Part shown: positions 1-8,434 of the stretch, one piece after another | Layout: each line of letters starts with the position of its first letter | How positions within the stretch are numbered: the first letter of the stretch is position 1 | Origin: JBFXAM01 sp050184295 | GTDB taxonomy: Bacteria > Planctomycetota > Phycisphaerae > UBA1845 > Fen-1342 | Direction: 5' to 3' | Assembly (NCBI GenBank): GCA_050184295.1 | Contig: JBFXAM010000090.1 | Coordinates: 1-18,192, forward strand | Length of the DNA: 18,192 nucleotides | Position numbers and translations under genes: made by a program | Notes under the pieces: generated by a model | Told to the model about the DNA's origin: nothing | The model's input: the letters and a program-made list of their open reading frames with translations, nothing else | The model's database searches: none

Positions 1-1467
1 GTGGACGCGGGCAACCACCGCGTTCAGGCGCTGGGCCGCGACGGCCGCTTCATTCGCACGATGGGCAGCGACACCAGCGACGTGGATCGTCGATTGAACC
101 ACCCCAGCGATGTCGCGATCGATTCGCCCGGCGGCGTGTATGTCGCGGACCGCGAGAATCAACGCGTTCAGGCGTACGACTCAGACGGCGCGTGGCGGCG
201 CAGCTGGGGCTCGTACGGATATCACCCCGGACTGTTCGCGAGCGCGGCAGGTGTTGCGGCCGGCAGGGGGTTCGTGTTCGTCGCGGACGCGATGAACCAT
301 CGGATCCAGGTGTTTCGTCCCGACGGCGAGCTCGTCTACGCGTGGGGACGGCACGTCGCGATTCCACACGAGGGCCAGGGGCGGCTTCATTACCCCGCGC
401 GGATCGCGCTTTCGACGGATGGCGCACGGGCCGCCGTGGTCGAGACGTTCGAGAATCGCGTGCAGGTGTTCGGCGAGCTCGGACCGGAGGATCGCGACCC
501 GGGGCGCGTCGGCGGCAGTGCCGAGACCGGAACCCTCGCGCACTACGGCCAGCGCGTCGCGGCCCACGGAAAGCGGATCGTCGTTACCGAACCCGAGTCG
601 CACGCGCTGCTCGTCTTCGACACCTCCCGGCCCGAGCCGATCAACATCGGCCGCTGGGGCGCCTACGGCCGAAAGTTCGGCGAGTTCGGCACGCCAACCG
701 CGCTCGCGTGGGAACCGAGCGGCGACGCGATCGTCGCGGCGGAACTCGCGCTGGCACGGCTACAGACTTTTCGCATCGGGGCCGAGTCGGACAAGGTCGG
801 CTTCTCGCCGACGCTGGCGCGCTTCAGCCGGGCGATCGAACTGGCGTCGCTGGGCGTGCGGGCGGAGTGGCCGCTGAGCGCCACGGCGATGCGCTTCGAC
901 ACGGCGGGAAACCTCTATGTGCTGGATGCGCGGAACGCGCGCATCTGGGTGTTTGACCGTGAATACAAGCTGCTTCGCGCGTGCGGTGCTCACGGCGATG
1001 CGGCCGGGGAGTTGCGCGAACCCACCGATCTCGCGGTCGCTGACGACGGTTCGCACGTGTGGGTCGTCGACGCCGGACATCGGCGGCTGCTGTGCTTCGA
1101 CGCCAACGGTGCGCTCGCCGCGACCGCACCGGCGGGCGCGACCGACGCGGCGGCGCTGGTCGATCCGTTCGGCGTGACGATCGGGGCCGACGGCGTGATC
1201 TACGTGTCCGACGCCGGCGCGGACTGCATCCGTGTGTTTTCACGAGACGGCGCGGACCTGCGCCGTTGGGGGCGGCGCGGACTTGACGCGGGGGAGTTCT
1301 TCAAGCCGGCGGGGCTCGCGTTCGATCGATCGGGACGACTCTTCGTGGTCGACTGGGGGAATCACCGGCTGCAATCATTCACCCCGGAGGGGGAGTTTGT
1401 CGGCATGTTCGGGGCGCGCCAATACACGCAGGCGGCGCGCCGCCGCACGCCTCAAGGCGGAGAGTGA
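1..1467 (+). CDS. NHL-repeat beta-propeller protein, 5' end outside window
   Basis: The visible 488 residues are a chain of NHL-type repeats. Clear units lie near residues 35-63, 82-109, 131-160, 295-330, 341-370, 388-416 and 436-464, each with the pattern P-x-G/D-hydrophobic, then a 'YVAD..N.RVQ.F...G' strand. Such repeats fold into a beta-propeller that usually mediates binding, often in secreted or periplasmic proteins. The first visible residues (DAGNHRVQ) are already the end of a repeat, so the true start and any signal peptide lie upstream of base 1; the GTG at base 1 is probably internal. The stop at 1465-1467 is only 4 bases from the next ATG, so the gene is almost certainly cotranscribed with the lipoprotein and di-haem peroxidase that follow. 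No catalytic motif was seen, and the ligand is unknown. Confidence 0.85.
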   Translation: MDAGNHRVQALGRDGRFIRTMGSDTSDVDRRLNHPSDVAIDSPGGVYVADRENQRVQAYDSDGAWRRSWGSYGYHPGLFASAAGVAAGRGFVFVADAMNHRIQVFRPDGELVYAWGRHVAIPHEGQGRLHYPARIALSTDGARAAVVETFENRVQVFGELGPEDRDPGRVGGSAETGTLAHYGQRVAAHGKRIVVTEPESHALLVFDTSRPEPINIGRWGAYGRKFGEFGTPTALAWEPSGDAIVAAELALARLQTFRIGAESDKVGFSPTLARFSRAIELASLGVRAEWPLSATAMRFDTAGNLYVLDARNARIWVFDREYKLLRACGAHGDAAGELREPTDLAVADDGSHVWVVDAGHRRLLCFDANGALAATAPAGATDAAALVDPFGVTIGADGVIYVSDAGADCIRVFSRDGADLRRWGRRGLDAGEFFKPAGLAFDRSGRLFVVDWGNHRLQSFTPEGEFVGMFGARQYTQAARRRTPQGGE

Positions 1468-1471
1468 GCCC

Positions 1472-2014
1472 ATGAAGACGCGATCAATACGCCGGACGAT
1501 CCTCGCGTTCCTCGCGGCCGGGGCGCTGGCGTCGGGCTGCGCGACCGGCGGTAGTCCGCACGCGTGCCCGAAGTGCGCTCCGGTTACGCCGACCGTGCAG
1601 AAACCCGCGCCGTCCGCGCCGGGCGGTGCGCCGTCCGCGAACACGCCGGCCGAGTCGGGCGGCGACGCCGGTGCACCCACGGTGCTCGGCAGCGACTGGA
1701 CATCGACGCGGAGCAGCAACGGCGCCTACGAAGTTCGCCTCCGCACACGCCCGACGCCGCTGCCCCTGAATGAGCCGTTCGATCTCGACATTGACGTGCG
1801 CGGCGTAGACGCCAGCGTCTCGCTCGGTGTCGACGCCGCCATGCCCGGGCACGGCCACGGGATGAACGTTACGCCGTTGGTGCGCAATCTCGGCGCCGGT
1901 CGATTCGTCGTTAACGGACTGCTGTTTCACATGCCGGGCTATTGGGAAATCTACATCGACCTGACGCGTGGCGGCGTGACCGAGCGCGCGCAGTATTCCG
2001 TGACGCTGGACTGA
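1472..2014 (+). CDS. Small lipoprotein with YtkA/FixH-like domain
   Basis: This is a 180-residue protein. Residues 1-23 are a lipoprotein signal with a charged start and lipobox LASGC, so Cys23 is the probable lipidated residue and the protein is membrane-anchored outside the cytoplasm. A CPKC pair (Cys32, Cys35) and a Pro/Ala-rich linker to about residue 70 follow. The C-terminal beta-sandwich resembles the YtkA-like domain: PLNEPFDLDIDV, MPGHGHGMNV (His127, His129, Met131) and GLLFHMPGYWEIYIDL. The His/Met cluster and the CxxC pair could bind metal, but this is inference. ATG 1472 is chosen because it opens the signal sequence and sits 4 bases after the NHL gene, whose last codons (GGCGGAGAG) supply a Shine-Dalgarno. 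Its stop overlaps the next start (TGATG), which suggests translational coupling to the peroxidase and a shared role. Exact function unknown. Confidence 0.85.
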   Translation: MKTRSIRRTILAFLAAGALASGCATGGSPHACPKCAPVTPTVQKPAPSAPGGAPSANTPAESGGDAGAPTVLGSDWTSTRSSNGAYEVRLRTRPTPLPLNEPFDLDIDVRGVDASVSLGVDAAMPGHGHGMNVTPLVRNLGAGRFVVNGLLFHMPGYWEIYIDLTRGGVTERAQYSVTLD

Positions 2015-3324
2015 TGAGCGGGCCGCGGCATCGCTTGCGACGGGCGTGGGCTGGGGCGAGCGCGGCGCTGGCGGGCGCGGCTTGCGCAGCCGGCCAGCCG
2101 TCGATCGCGAGCGAGTTCTCCGAGGTCGAGCACACCCGCCTCGTGCAGCATTCACCGCTGCCGGATCCGCCGGCCGACCCGACCAACCGCCACGCAGACG
2201 ATGGGGGCGCCGCTCGGCTCGGACAGTTCCTGTTTTTCGACCCGCGGTTCTCGAGTGACGGGCGCGTCTCGTGCGCCACCTGTCACATGCCGGAAAAGTC
2301 CTTCGCGGACGGCAAGCCGCTCGGCGAGGGCGTGTCGCGCGGCACACGCAACACGCCGGCGTTGTGGAACGTCGCGTACAACCGCTGGTTCCAGTGGGAC
2401 GGCAAGAACGACACGCTCTGGGCGCAGGCGCTCGGACCGCTGGAGCGCCTGCACGAGATCGGTGGAACGCGAACGGGGATTGCCCGCGCGATTCACGACG
2501 ACGCGGAGCTCCGGCGCGCGTATGAGCGCGTCTTCGGCCGCCTGCCGGACCTCGGCGACGAAGCGCGGTTTCCGCGGGCGGCGTGTCCGCGCCCGGAGCA
2601 GCCGACTCACCCGCACGCAGCCGCGTGGGCGAGGATGAGCATAGAGGATCGCGACGCGGTGAACCGCGTGTTCGCGAACGCGGGCAAGGCGCTGGCAGCC
2701 TATCAACGAAAGCTGCTGAGCCGCGGCGCCGCCTTCGATCGGTTTGTTGAGGGGCTGCGCGAAAACGACGACAGAAAGCTGGGGGCGCTCGCGCCGGCGG
2801 CGCGGCGCGGGGCGCGCCTGTTCGTCGGCCGTGCGCAGTGTCGCGTCTGTCACCTCGGACCGAACTTCACGTCCGGCGAGTTCCACGACACGGGCGTGCC
2901 GCCCAGGAACGGCGGTCCGCCGACCGACGCGGGGCGCTTTGCGGGCGTCGAACTGCTGGCGCGCGATCCGTTCAACGCGGCCGGCGATTACAGCGATGAG
3001 CGCGACGGCGCGATCGCTGACAAAGTGCGGCGCGTGAGCCGGCATCCGCAGGCGTGGGGTCAGTTCAAGGTGCCGTCGCTGCGAAACGTCGCAAAGACCG
3101 CGCCGTACATGCACCAGGGACAGTTCGCGACGCTTCGTGAGGTCGTACGGTTCTATTCCACGCGCGAGGGCGCGGTCTTCGGCGGGCATCACCCGCAGGA
3201 GACGATTCTCCAGCCGCTGAACCTGACCGACGCGGAGATCGACGACCTCGTCGCGTTTCTTGAGTCGCTCACGGATGAGGCGATCGACGAGTGGCTGAAG
3301 AAGGCGCCGCGCTCGCCGCAATGA
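2014..3324 (+). CDS. Di-haem cytochrome c peroxidase / MauG family protein
   Basis: This 436-residue secreted protein has two CxxCH haem-binding motifs, C87-ATCH and C276-RVCH. It also has the family core: LGQFLFFDPRFS before haem 1, RNTPALWNV after it, and APYMHQGQFATLREVVRFY near residue 366, where Met366 is in the place of the distal ligand of the second haem in bacterial cytochrome c peroxidases (Tyr in MauG). Family members reduce peroxide with electrons from small cytochromes or oxidise protein substrates. The N-terminus (RHRLRRAWAGASAALAGAACA) looks like a Sec signal, giving a periplasmic location. ATG 2014 overlaps the stop of the lipoprotein gene. A longer reading from 1942 would sit inside that gene and lacks a signal peptide, so it is rejected. 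An insert between the haem motifs (about 195-215) is Cys/His/Pro rich. Whether it acts as a peroxidase or an oxidase cannot be told from sequence. Confidence 0.93.
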   Translation: MSGPRHRLRRAWAGASAALAGAACAAGQPSIASEFSEVEHTRLVQHSPLPDPPADPTNRHADDGGAARLGQFLFFDPRFSSDGRVSCATCHMPEKSFADGKPLGEGVSRGTRNTPALWNVAYNRWFQWDGKNDTLWAQALGPLERLHEIGGTRTGIARAIHDDAELRRAYERVFGRLPDLGDEARFPRAACPRPEQPTHPHAAAWARMSIEDRDAVNRVFANAGKALAAYQRKLLSRGAAFDRFVEGLRENDDRKLGALAPAARRGARLFVGRAQCRVCHLGPNFTSGEFHDTGVPPRNGGPPTDAGRFAGVELLARDPFNAAGDYSDERDGAIADKVRRVSRHPQAWGQFKVPSLRNVAKTAPYMHQGQFATLREVVRFYSTREGAVFGGHHPQETILQPLNLTDAEIDDLVAFLESLTDEAIDEWLKKAPRSPQ

Positions 3325-3329
3325 AGGCG

Positions 3330-3343
3330 CGCGGCGCGCCGCG
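3330..3343. terminator. Perfect GC palindrome between convergent genes
   Basis: A 14-base perfect palindrome, CGCGGCGCGCCGCG, lies six bases after the peroxidase stop, in the 56-base gap before the convergently transcribed GHL10 gene. It could help end transcription in both directions, but it has no loop and no T-tract, so a role as terminator is only a suggestion. In DNA this GC-rich it may be chance. Confidence 0.2.
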
Positions 3344-3380
3344 AGAAAGCCGGCGCCCGGCCCGGTGCGCGACGGCGGTG

Positions 3381-5081
3381 CTACTGCCCGAATGCCGTCT
3401 GGAACATCGAGAAGTCGAGTAGGTCCACGTCGCGATCGCCTTCGCCGTCGCCGCGCAGGCACAGGTTCCCGACCGGGTACAGCGCGTCGGGGCCGCCCCA
3501 GCAGAATGCGAACGTGTCCACGTCCAGAAAGTCCACGTCGCCGTCGAGATCGAAATCGCCGAAGAGCGGCGTGGTGCGGCAGATCGCGATGTCACGGCGT
3601 GCGACACCGCCGGCGAACACCGGGACGCTGTTGGCCGTGACGGGCGGGCACCCCGAACGCGACGCGGTGACGTTGTACTGCGTTCCGGCGGCGGTGGCGG
3701 GAATGAGCGTGACGACCCAGTAGCCGTTGCCGTCGGTTTGCACCGGCGCGAGGGCGCCGACCTGCACGCTGGCGTCGTCGATTGGTTCGCCGGTGTCGCC
3801 GTCCGTGACCCGACCCCAGAGCGTGCCTTCGATCGCGGTCGCGGGGTTTCGCCAGGGCATGGTGGGGATCGTCGCGTTGCTGGTGAACAGGTTCGCACTG
3901 ACGTAGGTGTACCACGTCCAGTCGGTCTCCGGTGTCCCGTTGGTGTTCTCGTCGGCCGTGGCGTCGTAGGAGAAGGTGATGACGCCGTTGCTGCCGGCGT
4001 TGAGCCCGTAGGCGAGCTGCGTGACGCTGTTGGCCTTGGTGTTCAGATAGGGCGCCTGTCCGGTGACCATGTGGCGGTTGTAGCGCCACCCGATGGCGGC
4101 GTTCACCCAGTTGCGGTACCACGAAGCTTCGTTGCTGTTGTGCTCGCGCTTGTAGTTCATCGGCATGCCGGTGTCGAGCCAGCCCTTCTCCATCCACATA
4201 CGCCAGTTCTGGTGCAGGTTGTAGGCGTCCGAACTGGTGAAGTTTGCCGGCGCGTTGCCGAAGCAGATGAGGTCGCCGCTAAGCCGCAACGGCTGGCGCG
4301 GGTTGGGAATCGACGGCATCTCGGCCCGCAGGCGACGGACGTATTCGTCGATCGTGCGGCGGCGGAAGTCGTTCCAGGCGGTGACGCCGGTGGCGGCGGG
4401 CACGCCGACGAAGCCTGTGATCTGCTGAAACCGCGCGAGACTCGACGCGTTGTAGCTCGCGACCGCGGGGTATCCGGCGTCGGTCGTCACATAGCGGATG
4501 TAATCGAGATTGATGCCGTCGATCGCGTAATTCGTGACCAGCTCGCGGACGATGCTGGTGAGATATTCCTGCGCGTGCGGCGAGCCGGGGTCGAGCGTGT
4601 AGTAGCCGCCGACGGTGGCCGGTCCGCCGTCGATGGCGGCGCGGGGGACCATGAGGAACTCGGGGTGGGCTGCGAGATAGGGATTGTTCGCCGGCGGCCA
4701 GACGCTGCACACGCGATACGGGACGATCCAGGCATGGACTTCGAGGCCGGCGGCGTGGGCGGCGGTGATCGTCGCGGCAAGCGGATCCAGGCTCGGCGGG
4801 CTGATGTCGGCTGCCTTCGGGACGATCGCGGAATTCCAATACGCTCCGTGCCCGCTGCCCACATTGTCGTGGAACGCGAGCACCTCGACGACGAGCGCGT
4901 TGTAACGCCCGGAGACGGCTCGCGAGACCATGTTGTTGATCTCGGACTGGCTCTTGAACCCGACGCTGAACGCGTCCGCCCAGAAGCCGCGGAACGAGGA
5001 CTGCGCCAGCACGGGACCGGCGAGCAGGCCGGCGACGAGCAGGGCCGCGAATGCGTGACGCGAACGCCTTGTGTTGAGCAT
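3381..5081 (-). CDS. Secreted GHL10 (DUF187) glycosidase-like protein with dockerin-like C-terminus
   Basis: This is a 566-residue protein. Residues 1-26 are a Sec signal (AFAALLVAGLLAGPVLAQ). Residues 29-400 match the glycosyl-hydrolase-like 10 family, a TIM-barrel fold: FRGFWADAF at the start, GLEVHAWIVPYRV (112-124), and the hallmark DGINLDYIRY (188-197), whose acidic residues line the presumed active site. The family includes E. coli DigH (YddW), reported to cut peptide-free peptidoglycan glycans. Residues 419-500 resemble a carboxypeptidase-regulatory beta-sandwich (GRVTDGDTGEPIDDASVQV). Residues 507-564 hold two DxDxDGD-type calcium loops of the planctomycete dockerin-like tail. ATG 5081 opens the signal peptide; no strong Shine-Dalgarno is present, and readings starting further upstream give arginine-rich noise. 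It is monocistronic, 290 bases from the next upstream gene. The second GHL10 gene at the right end of the window is a paralogue. Confidence 0.88.
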   Translation of the reverse strand: MLNTRRSRHAFAALLVAGLLAGPVLAQSSFRGFWADAFSVGFKSQSEINNMVSRAVSGRYNALVVEVLAFHDNVGSGHGAYWNSAIVPKAADISPPSLDPLAATITAAHAAGLEVHAWIVPYRVCSVWPPANNPYLAAHPEFLMVPRAAIDGGPATVGGYYTLDPGSPHAQEYLTSIVRELVTNYAIDGINLDYIRYVTTDAGYPAVASYNASSLARFQQITGFVGVPAATGVTAWNDFRRRTIDEYVRRLRAEMPSIPNPRQPLRLSGDLICFGNAPANFTSSDAYNLHQNWRMWMEKGWLDTGMPMNYKREHNSNEASWYRNWVNAAIGWRYNRHMVTGQAPYLNTKANSVTQLAYGLNAGSNGVITFSYDATADENTNGTPETDWTWYTYVSANLFTSNATIPTMPWRNPATAIEGTLWGRVTDGDTGEPIDDASVQVGALAPVQTDGNGYWVVTLIPATAAGTQYNVTASRSGCPPVTANSVPVFAGGVARRDIAICRTTPLFGDFDLDGDVDFLDVDTFAFCWGGPDALYPVGNLCLRGDGEGDRDVDLLDFSMFQTAFGQ

Positions 5082-5371
5082 GGCCCGATTCCCAGAAAAA
5101 AGCGCCAGCGAAGTTCGTTTGTTGCAGGCGCGGCGGATGCGAACCGCGCGCGGCGCAGCCCGCATTCTAAACGAAAACACCGCGAATCGGGCCGAGATTT
5201 CGCGGCGCCGGACCGATGCGCCCGCCACGCCCGATCCGCGCCTCACGCGCCGACGCCGGCGTCGCTTCCCGGATCGGCCGCGACGAAGGGGCGCGTGCGG
5301 CGCCGAGTGGAGCGCCAACGAGCTTTCTGCCGGGGCGCTGCCGTGGGCGCGTCGCACCGCGTTCGGGACTC
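5082..5371. other. Intergenic region, no gene seen
   Basis: These 290 bases separate the start of the GHL10 gene from the end of the large amidase gene, both on the minus strand. I see no supported ORF and no copy of the hairpin element found in the other large gaps. It should hold the promoter of the GHL10 gene, but no convincing -35/-10 pair was found. A hairpin with a T-rich tail is listed separately. Confidence 0.5.
5166..5205 (-). terminator. Candidate intrinsic terminator after the large amidase gene
   Basis: Read on the minus strand, a 7-bp stem (CCGCGAA at 5205-5199 pairing with TTCGCGG at 5186-5180, 12-base loop) is followed directly by TGTTTTCGTTTAGA. That is the shape of a rho-independent terminator. 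It lies about 165 bases beyond the stop of the 1020-residue amidase and upstream of the GHL10 gene, so it would separate their transcripts. The T-tract is interrupted, which keeps confidence modest. Confidence 0.35.
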
Positions 5372-8300
5372 CTATGGCCCTGAAAACGCCTGCTGAAAGT
5401 CCTTGAAATCGCGCAGGTCGACATCGCCGTCGCCGTCGGCGTCGAGTTGTCTACAGATGTTGCCGGGTGGGTAGACCGTTCCCGGACCCGCCCAGCAAAA
5501 CGCGAACGCGTCGAAATCGACGCTGTCGACGTCGCCATCGTGATCGAAGTCGAACGGGCTCGGCGGGCCGGTCGGCGTGCGCAGGAACGCGATGATCCGG
5601 CCCATGACGGCGTGGCGCGCGGCTTCATCGCCAATCGTCTCGAACGGGAACCCGAAGGTGACGACGTTGAACGTTCCGTTGGTGAACTGCACACCCGCGA
5701 CGCCGCCGGTCCCGCCAAAGTAGGTCAGGCAGCTCTGCGCACCGCTGCCGACGGTGAACACGTCCGCGCTGGCGACGCGATAGGCCGCGCCGCCGTTCGG
5801 ATCAAAATGAAACGGGCCCACGCCGTCGAGGATTCTGCCCGCAACCGGCAGCACATTGAAGGTGTTCGACGCGTTCTGCGAATAGCCGATCCGCAGGGTG
5901 TTGAACGCGAAGCTGGCGCCCTGGTTCTGATTGACGAGCGCGTACGCGATGTCGGCGCCGCTGACGAATAGCGCGCCGTAGTGGTTGTTGAAGTAATCCA
6001 TGATGCGGGTCTGTTCGGTCGTGCTGAACACGAAGTCCTCGGTGCTCTCGTTGCCGGCGATCCACACGACCGCGTCGAAGTCGCCCAGCGCAACCCGCGT
6101 ATTCACTACGGCCTCGTTGGTGCACGACGAAAAGCCGACGTTGTTCGCCGCCAGCGCCTCGGCGTGCTCGATGATGTAATCGAACGAGTTGCTCCGCCGC
6201 CACATCTGCCGTTCGATCTGCAAGCCCGCATAAGCGGGGGGCTGCGTGAACGTCTGGATGGGATTGATCTGGCGGCGCAGGCGGTCGAAGCCGTTCACGA
6301 CCAGCACGTCGCCGACCGTGCCGCTCGACGCCCGCCGAGCCGCGAGCGTCTCGCTCGGCATCGATTCGCCGGCGGCGTTGGTCGCGGCGACGCGGAAGTA
6401 GCGCGTCTCGCCGAGCGCGACGCCGCTGATCGTCGCCGTCAGCGCGTTGCCGATGACGACGGGGCTGCCAAAGCCGATGCCGTCCGGCCCCTGATAAACG
6501 ACGTAGCCCGTGGCCGCATCGCCGCGCGCCCCGTCAACCAAGGGCGGCTGCCAGGTGAGCACGATGTCGCCGCCGCCGGCGTCACGCACGACGACGACGC
6601 GCGGCGTGTCGGGCGGGAAGGCGAGCGGCACGGCGCTGCCGGGCAGCGTATTCAGAAAGCGAATGATGCCGTGGACGCACGCGCGCGCCATCGCGGCCCG
6701 CATGCGCGGATCGCGCAGCAGAGCGGCATCGGTGGTGTTGTCATGAAACGCGAGTTCGACCAGCGTCGCGTCGAACTCGTTGCTGTTGTTGGTCGTCGAG
6801 ATGGCGCCGTAGGCGCCGGTCAGCGTGGGCGAGGAGCGATCGACCCACGGCGCCTCGAAGTTTGAGTTCAGCAGCGGCAGGTCGGCGTCGATCTCGTTTG
6901 AGAGGATGGTCGCGAACGACGTCTGATTGGTCGTCGCGCCCGTGTTCGTGATCAGGCAGAGCTGGCCGCGTGCGGTCGTGTCGAAGGCGTTGGAGTGAAA
7001 CTCGAGGTGGACGCGTTTCCAGCGATCGGTCTGCACACCGCCCGCGGGAACGAGGTTCATCTCGCGCGCGAACCGGGCGCCGGCCCCGACGTTGTCGCTG
7101 AGATCGTCGCCGCCCGGATCCCAGATCGACGGATCGAATCCGACGCCGTTGTTGCCCAGCTCGCTGTGTGCCCAATAGCGCTGGCCCTCTTCCTCGCGCG
7201 GGTATCCGCTCACGGAATCCGGGCCGGGTCGAGACACGTCGCCGTAGCCGCCGCCCCAGCGAATCGCGTCCGCGATGACGACGGCGCCGCTGGGCGACGC
7301 GTTGGTGATTTCGACATAGTTGTTCTCGCCGGCGGCGAAGTAGTACTCGCCCAGCCAGACCCAGCCGTTGCCGACGTTGCGATGGTCGACGACGACCGCC
7401 GATACGCCGCCGTGATGGGCGATGCGATAGGTCTGTGCGGCGCGGTTCGTCCCCGCGATCGCGAAGCCGTAGACCGGGTAATAGTCGCTGGTGGTGATGC
7501 TCGGCGTGTAGCGCGCGGTCGCGGTCTCGCTCGCGCTGATGGTGGCGAAGCGATAGGGCACGCCCGAGTTCGTGACGCCGTTCTCGTAGTACTTCGCGTC
7601 GGCGCTGTTGCTCCACGAGCCGGTGTAGGCGACGCCGGGGTCGTCGTTATCGAGCACGATCTCGATCGGCTGCCAGCCGATCGGGCGGAAGGGAACGACC
7701 GTCGCGCCCGCGTTGAAAAGGTACTGTGCGAACACATTAAGCTGGTCGATATTGCCATAGTCCTCGCACATGCCCTGCAACACCGGGCGCTGGAGAAACC
7801 ACGCGGTGTCGCCGGCGGTCCAGCCGTGCCCGGCGGAGATGAACACCGTCACGCCGGAAAGCGCACCGTTGGGCTGCCGCATCGCGGCGAACGGACCGAA
7901 CGCGACGCCGCCCGGTACGTCGGCAGGCGCCGCGGCGACGGCGTCGGCGTCGGGTGTCGCGATCTCAGGCGGCGCCGGGATGATCGGCACGAACTGCTGG
8001 AGCGAATCGTAGGCGCCGTCTGCGCCGACCCGCGCGCGGATGCGGGTGCCGCCGAACGCCGGGTCGGCGATGAAAGGCAGATGAAACGCGGCGGTGAGCG
8101 ACTCGAGATCGAGCTGCGAGAGTCGCCACCCGGGCGGCAGACCGGGCAAGGTGAGATCGACTTCGAGCACGTTGTCGTTCCACTCGACACAATCGACCTG
8201 CGTCTCCTTGGGCAGCAGCGGCTGGTGTGCGCGGTTGGAGATTTCCGCCGCGAGTTGGGTCACCAGGTGAGCCGCGAGCAGCGCGTCCGGCGAACCGACC

Positions 8301-8434
8301 GGCATTGGCGGCGCGTCGAGGCGCGCCCGGAACGCTTCGGTTGTGTTGTGCTCGCCCTCATGGGAAAGCGCCGCCGGCGCAGCGAGAGCCAGCGTCACGA
8401 GCCCAAGGGCGCAGTACCGTCGTCGCTTGTGCAT
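5372..8434 (-). CDS. Secreted Amidase_3-like protein with inserted golvesin-like domain, FN3 and dockerin-like tail
   Basis: This is a 1020-residue secreted protein. Residues 1-24 form a signal peptide (LGLVTLALAAPAALS). Pieces of an N-acetylmuramoyl-L-alanine amidase (Amidase_3) fold are spread out: VTVFISAGHGW (195-205, zinc ligand candidate His203), AHSELGNN (422-429, Glu425), HLEFHSNAF (476-484, His480) and TLVELAFHDN (557-566, catalytic Glu candidate 560). Between the first two, residues 257-395 match the golvesin/Xly CBD-like domain (VLDNDDPGVAYTGSW, TYRIAHHGG, WVWLGEYYFAAG, VVIADAIRW). A fibronectin type III domain (606-700) follows, then a region that looks like a GATase1/ThuA-type alpha/beta fold (708-955), then a dockerin-like calcium-loop pair (961-1018). 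The predicted role is cleavage of stem peptides from peptidoglycan or binding and processing of cell-surface polymer. The architecture recalls proteins annotated as 'xanthan lyase' in Bacteroidetes. Activity is unproven because the motifs deviate from classical amidases. Confidence 0.85.
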   Translation of the reverse strand: MHKRRRYCALGLVTLALAAPAALSHEGEHNTTEAFRARLDAPPMPVGSPDALLAAHLVTQLAAEISNRAHQPLLPKETQVDCVEWNDNVLEVDLTLPGLPPGWRLSQLDLESLTAAFHLPFIADPAFGGTRIRARVGADGAYDSLQQFVPIIPAPPEIATPDADAVAAAPADVPGGVAFGPFAAMRQPNGALSGVTVFISAGHGWTAGDTAWFLQRPVLQGMCEDYGNIDQLNVFAQYLFNAGATVVPFRPIGWQPIEIVLDNDDPGVAYTGSWSNSADAKYYENGVTNSGVPYRFATISASETATARYTPSITTSDYYPVYGFAIAGTNRAAQTYRIAHHGGVSAVVVDHRNVGNGWVWLGEYYFAAGENNYVEITNASPSGAVVIADAIRWGGGYGDVSRPGPDSVSGYPREEEGQRYWAHSELGNNGVGFDPSIWDPGGDDLSDNVGAGARFAREMNLVPAGGVQTDRWKRVHLEFHSNAFDTTARGQLCLITNTGATTNQTSFATILSNEIDADLPLLNSNFEAPWVDRSSPTLTGAYGAISTTNNSNEFDATLVELAFHDNTTDAALLRDPRMRAAMARACVHGIIRFLNTLPGSAVPLAFPPDTPRVVVVRDAGGGDIVLTWQPPLVDGARGDAATGYVVYQGPDGIGFGSPVVIGNALTATISGVALGETRYFRVAATNAAGESMPSETLAARRASSGTVGDVLVVNGFDRLRRQINPIQTFTQPPAYAGLQIERQMWRRSNSFDYIIEHAEALAANNVGFSSCTNEAVVNTRVALGDFDAVVWIAGNESTEDFVFSTTEQTRIMDYFNNHYGALFVSGADIAYALVNQNQGASFAFNTLRIGYSQNASNTFNVLPVAGRILDGVGPFHFDPNGGAAYRVASADVFTVGSGAQSCLTYFGGTGGVAGVQFTNGTFNVVTFGFPFETIGDEAARHAVMGRIIAFLRTPTGPPSPFDFDHDGDVDSVDFDAFAFCWAGPGTVYPPGNICRQLDADGDGDVDLRDFKDFQQAFSGP

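Noticed and set aside
2152..3462. Minus-strand frame opposite the cytochrome peroxidase
   Set aside because: The plus strand encodes two CxxCH haem motifs and the MHQG signature; the antisense product is Arg-rich without features.
3738..5396. Long plus-strand frame opposite the GHL10 gene
   Set aside because: It is a shadow produced by high GC in third positions; its product is a charged, repetitive sequence without family features, while the minus strand gives signal peptide, GHL10 and dockerin-like domains.
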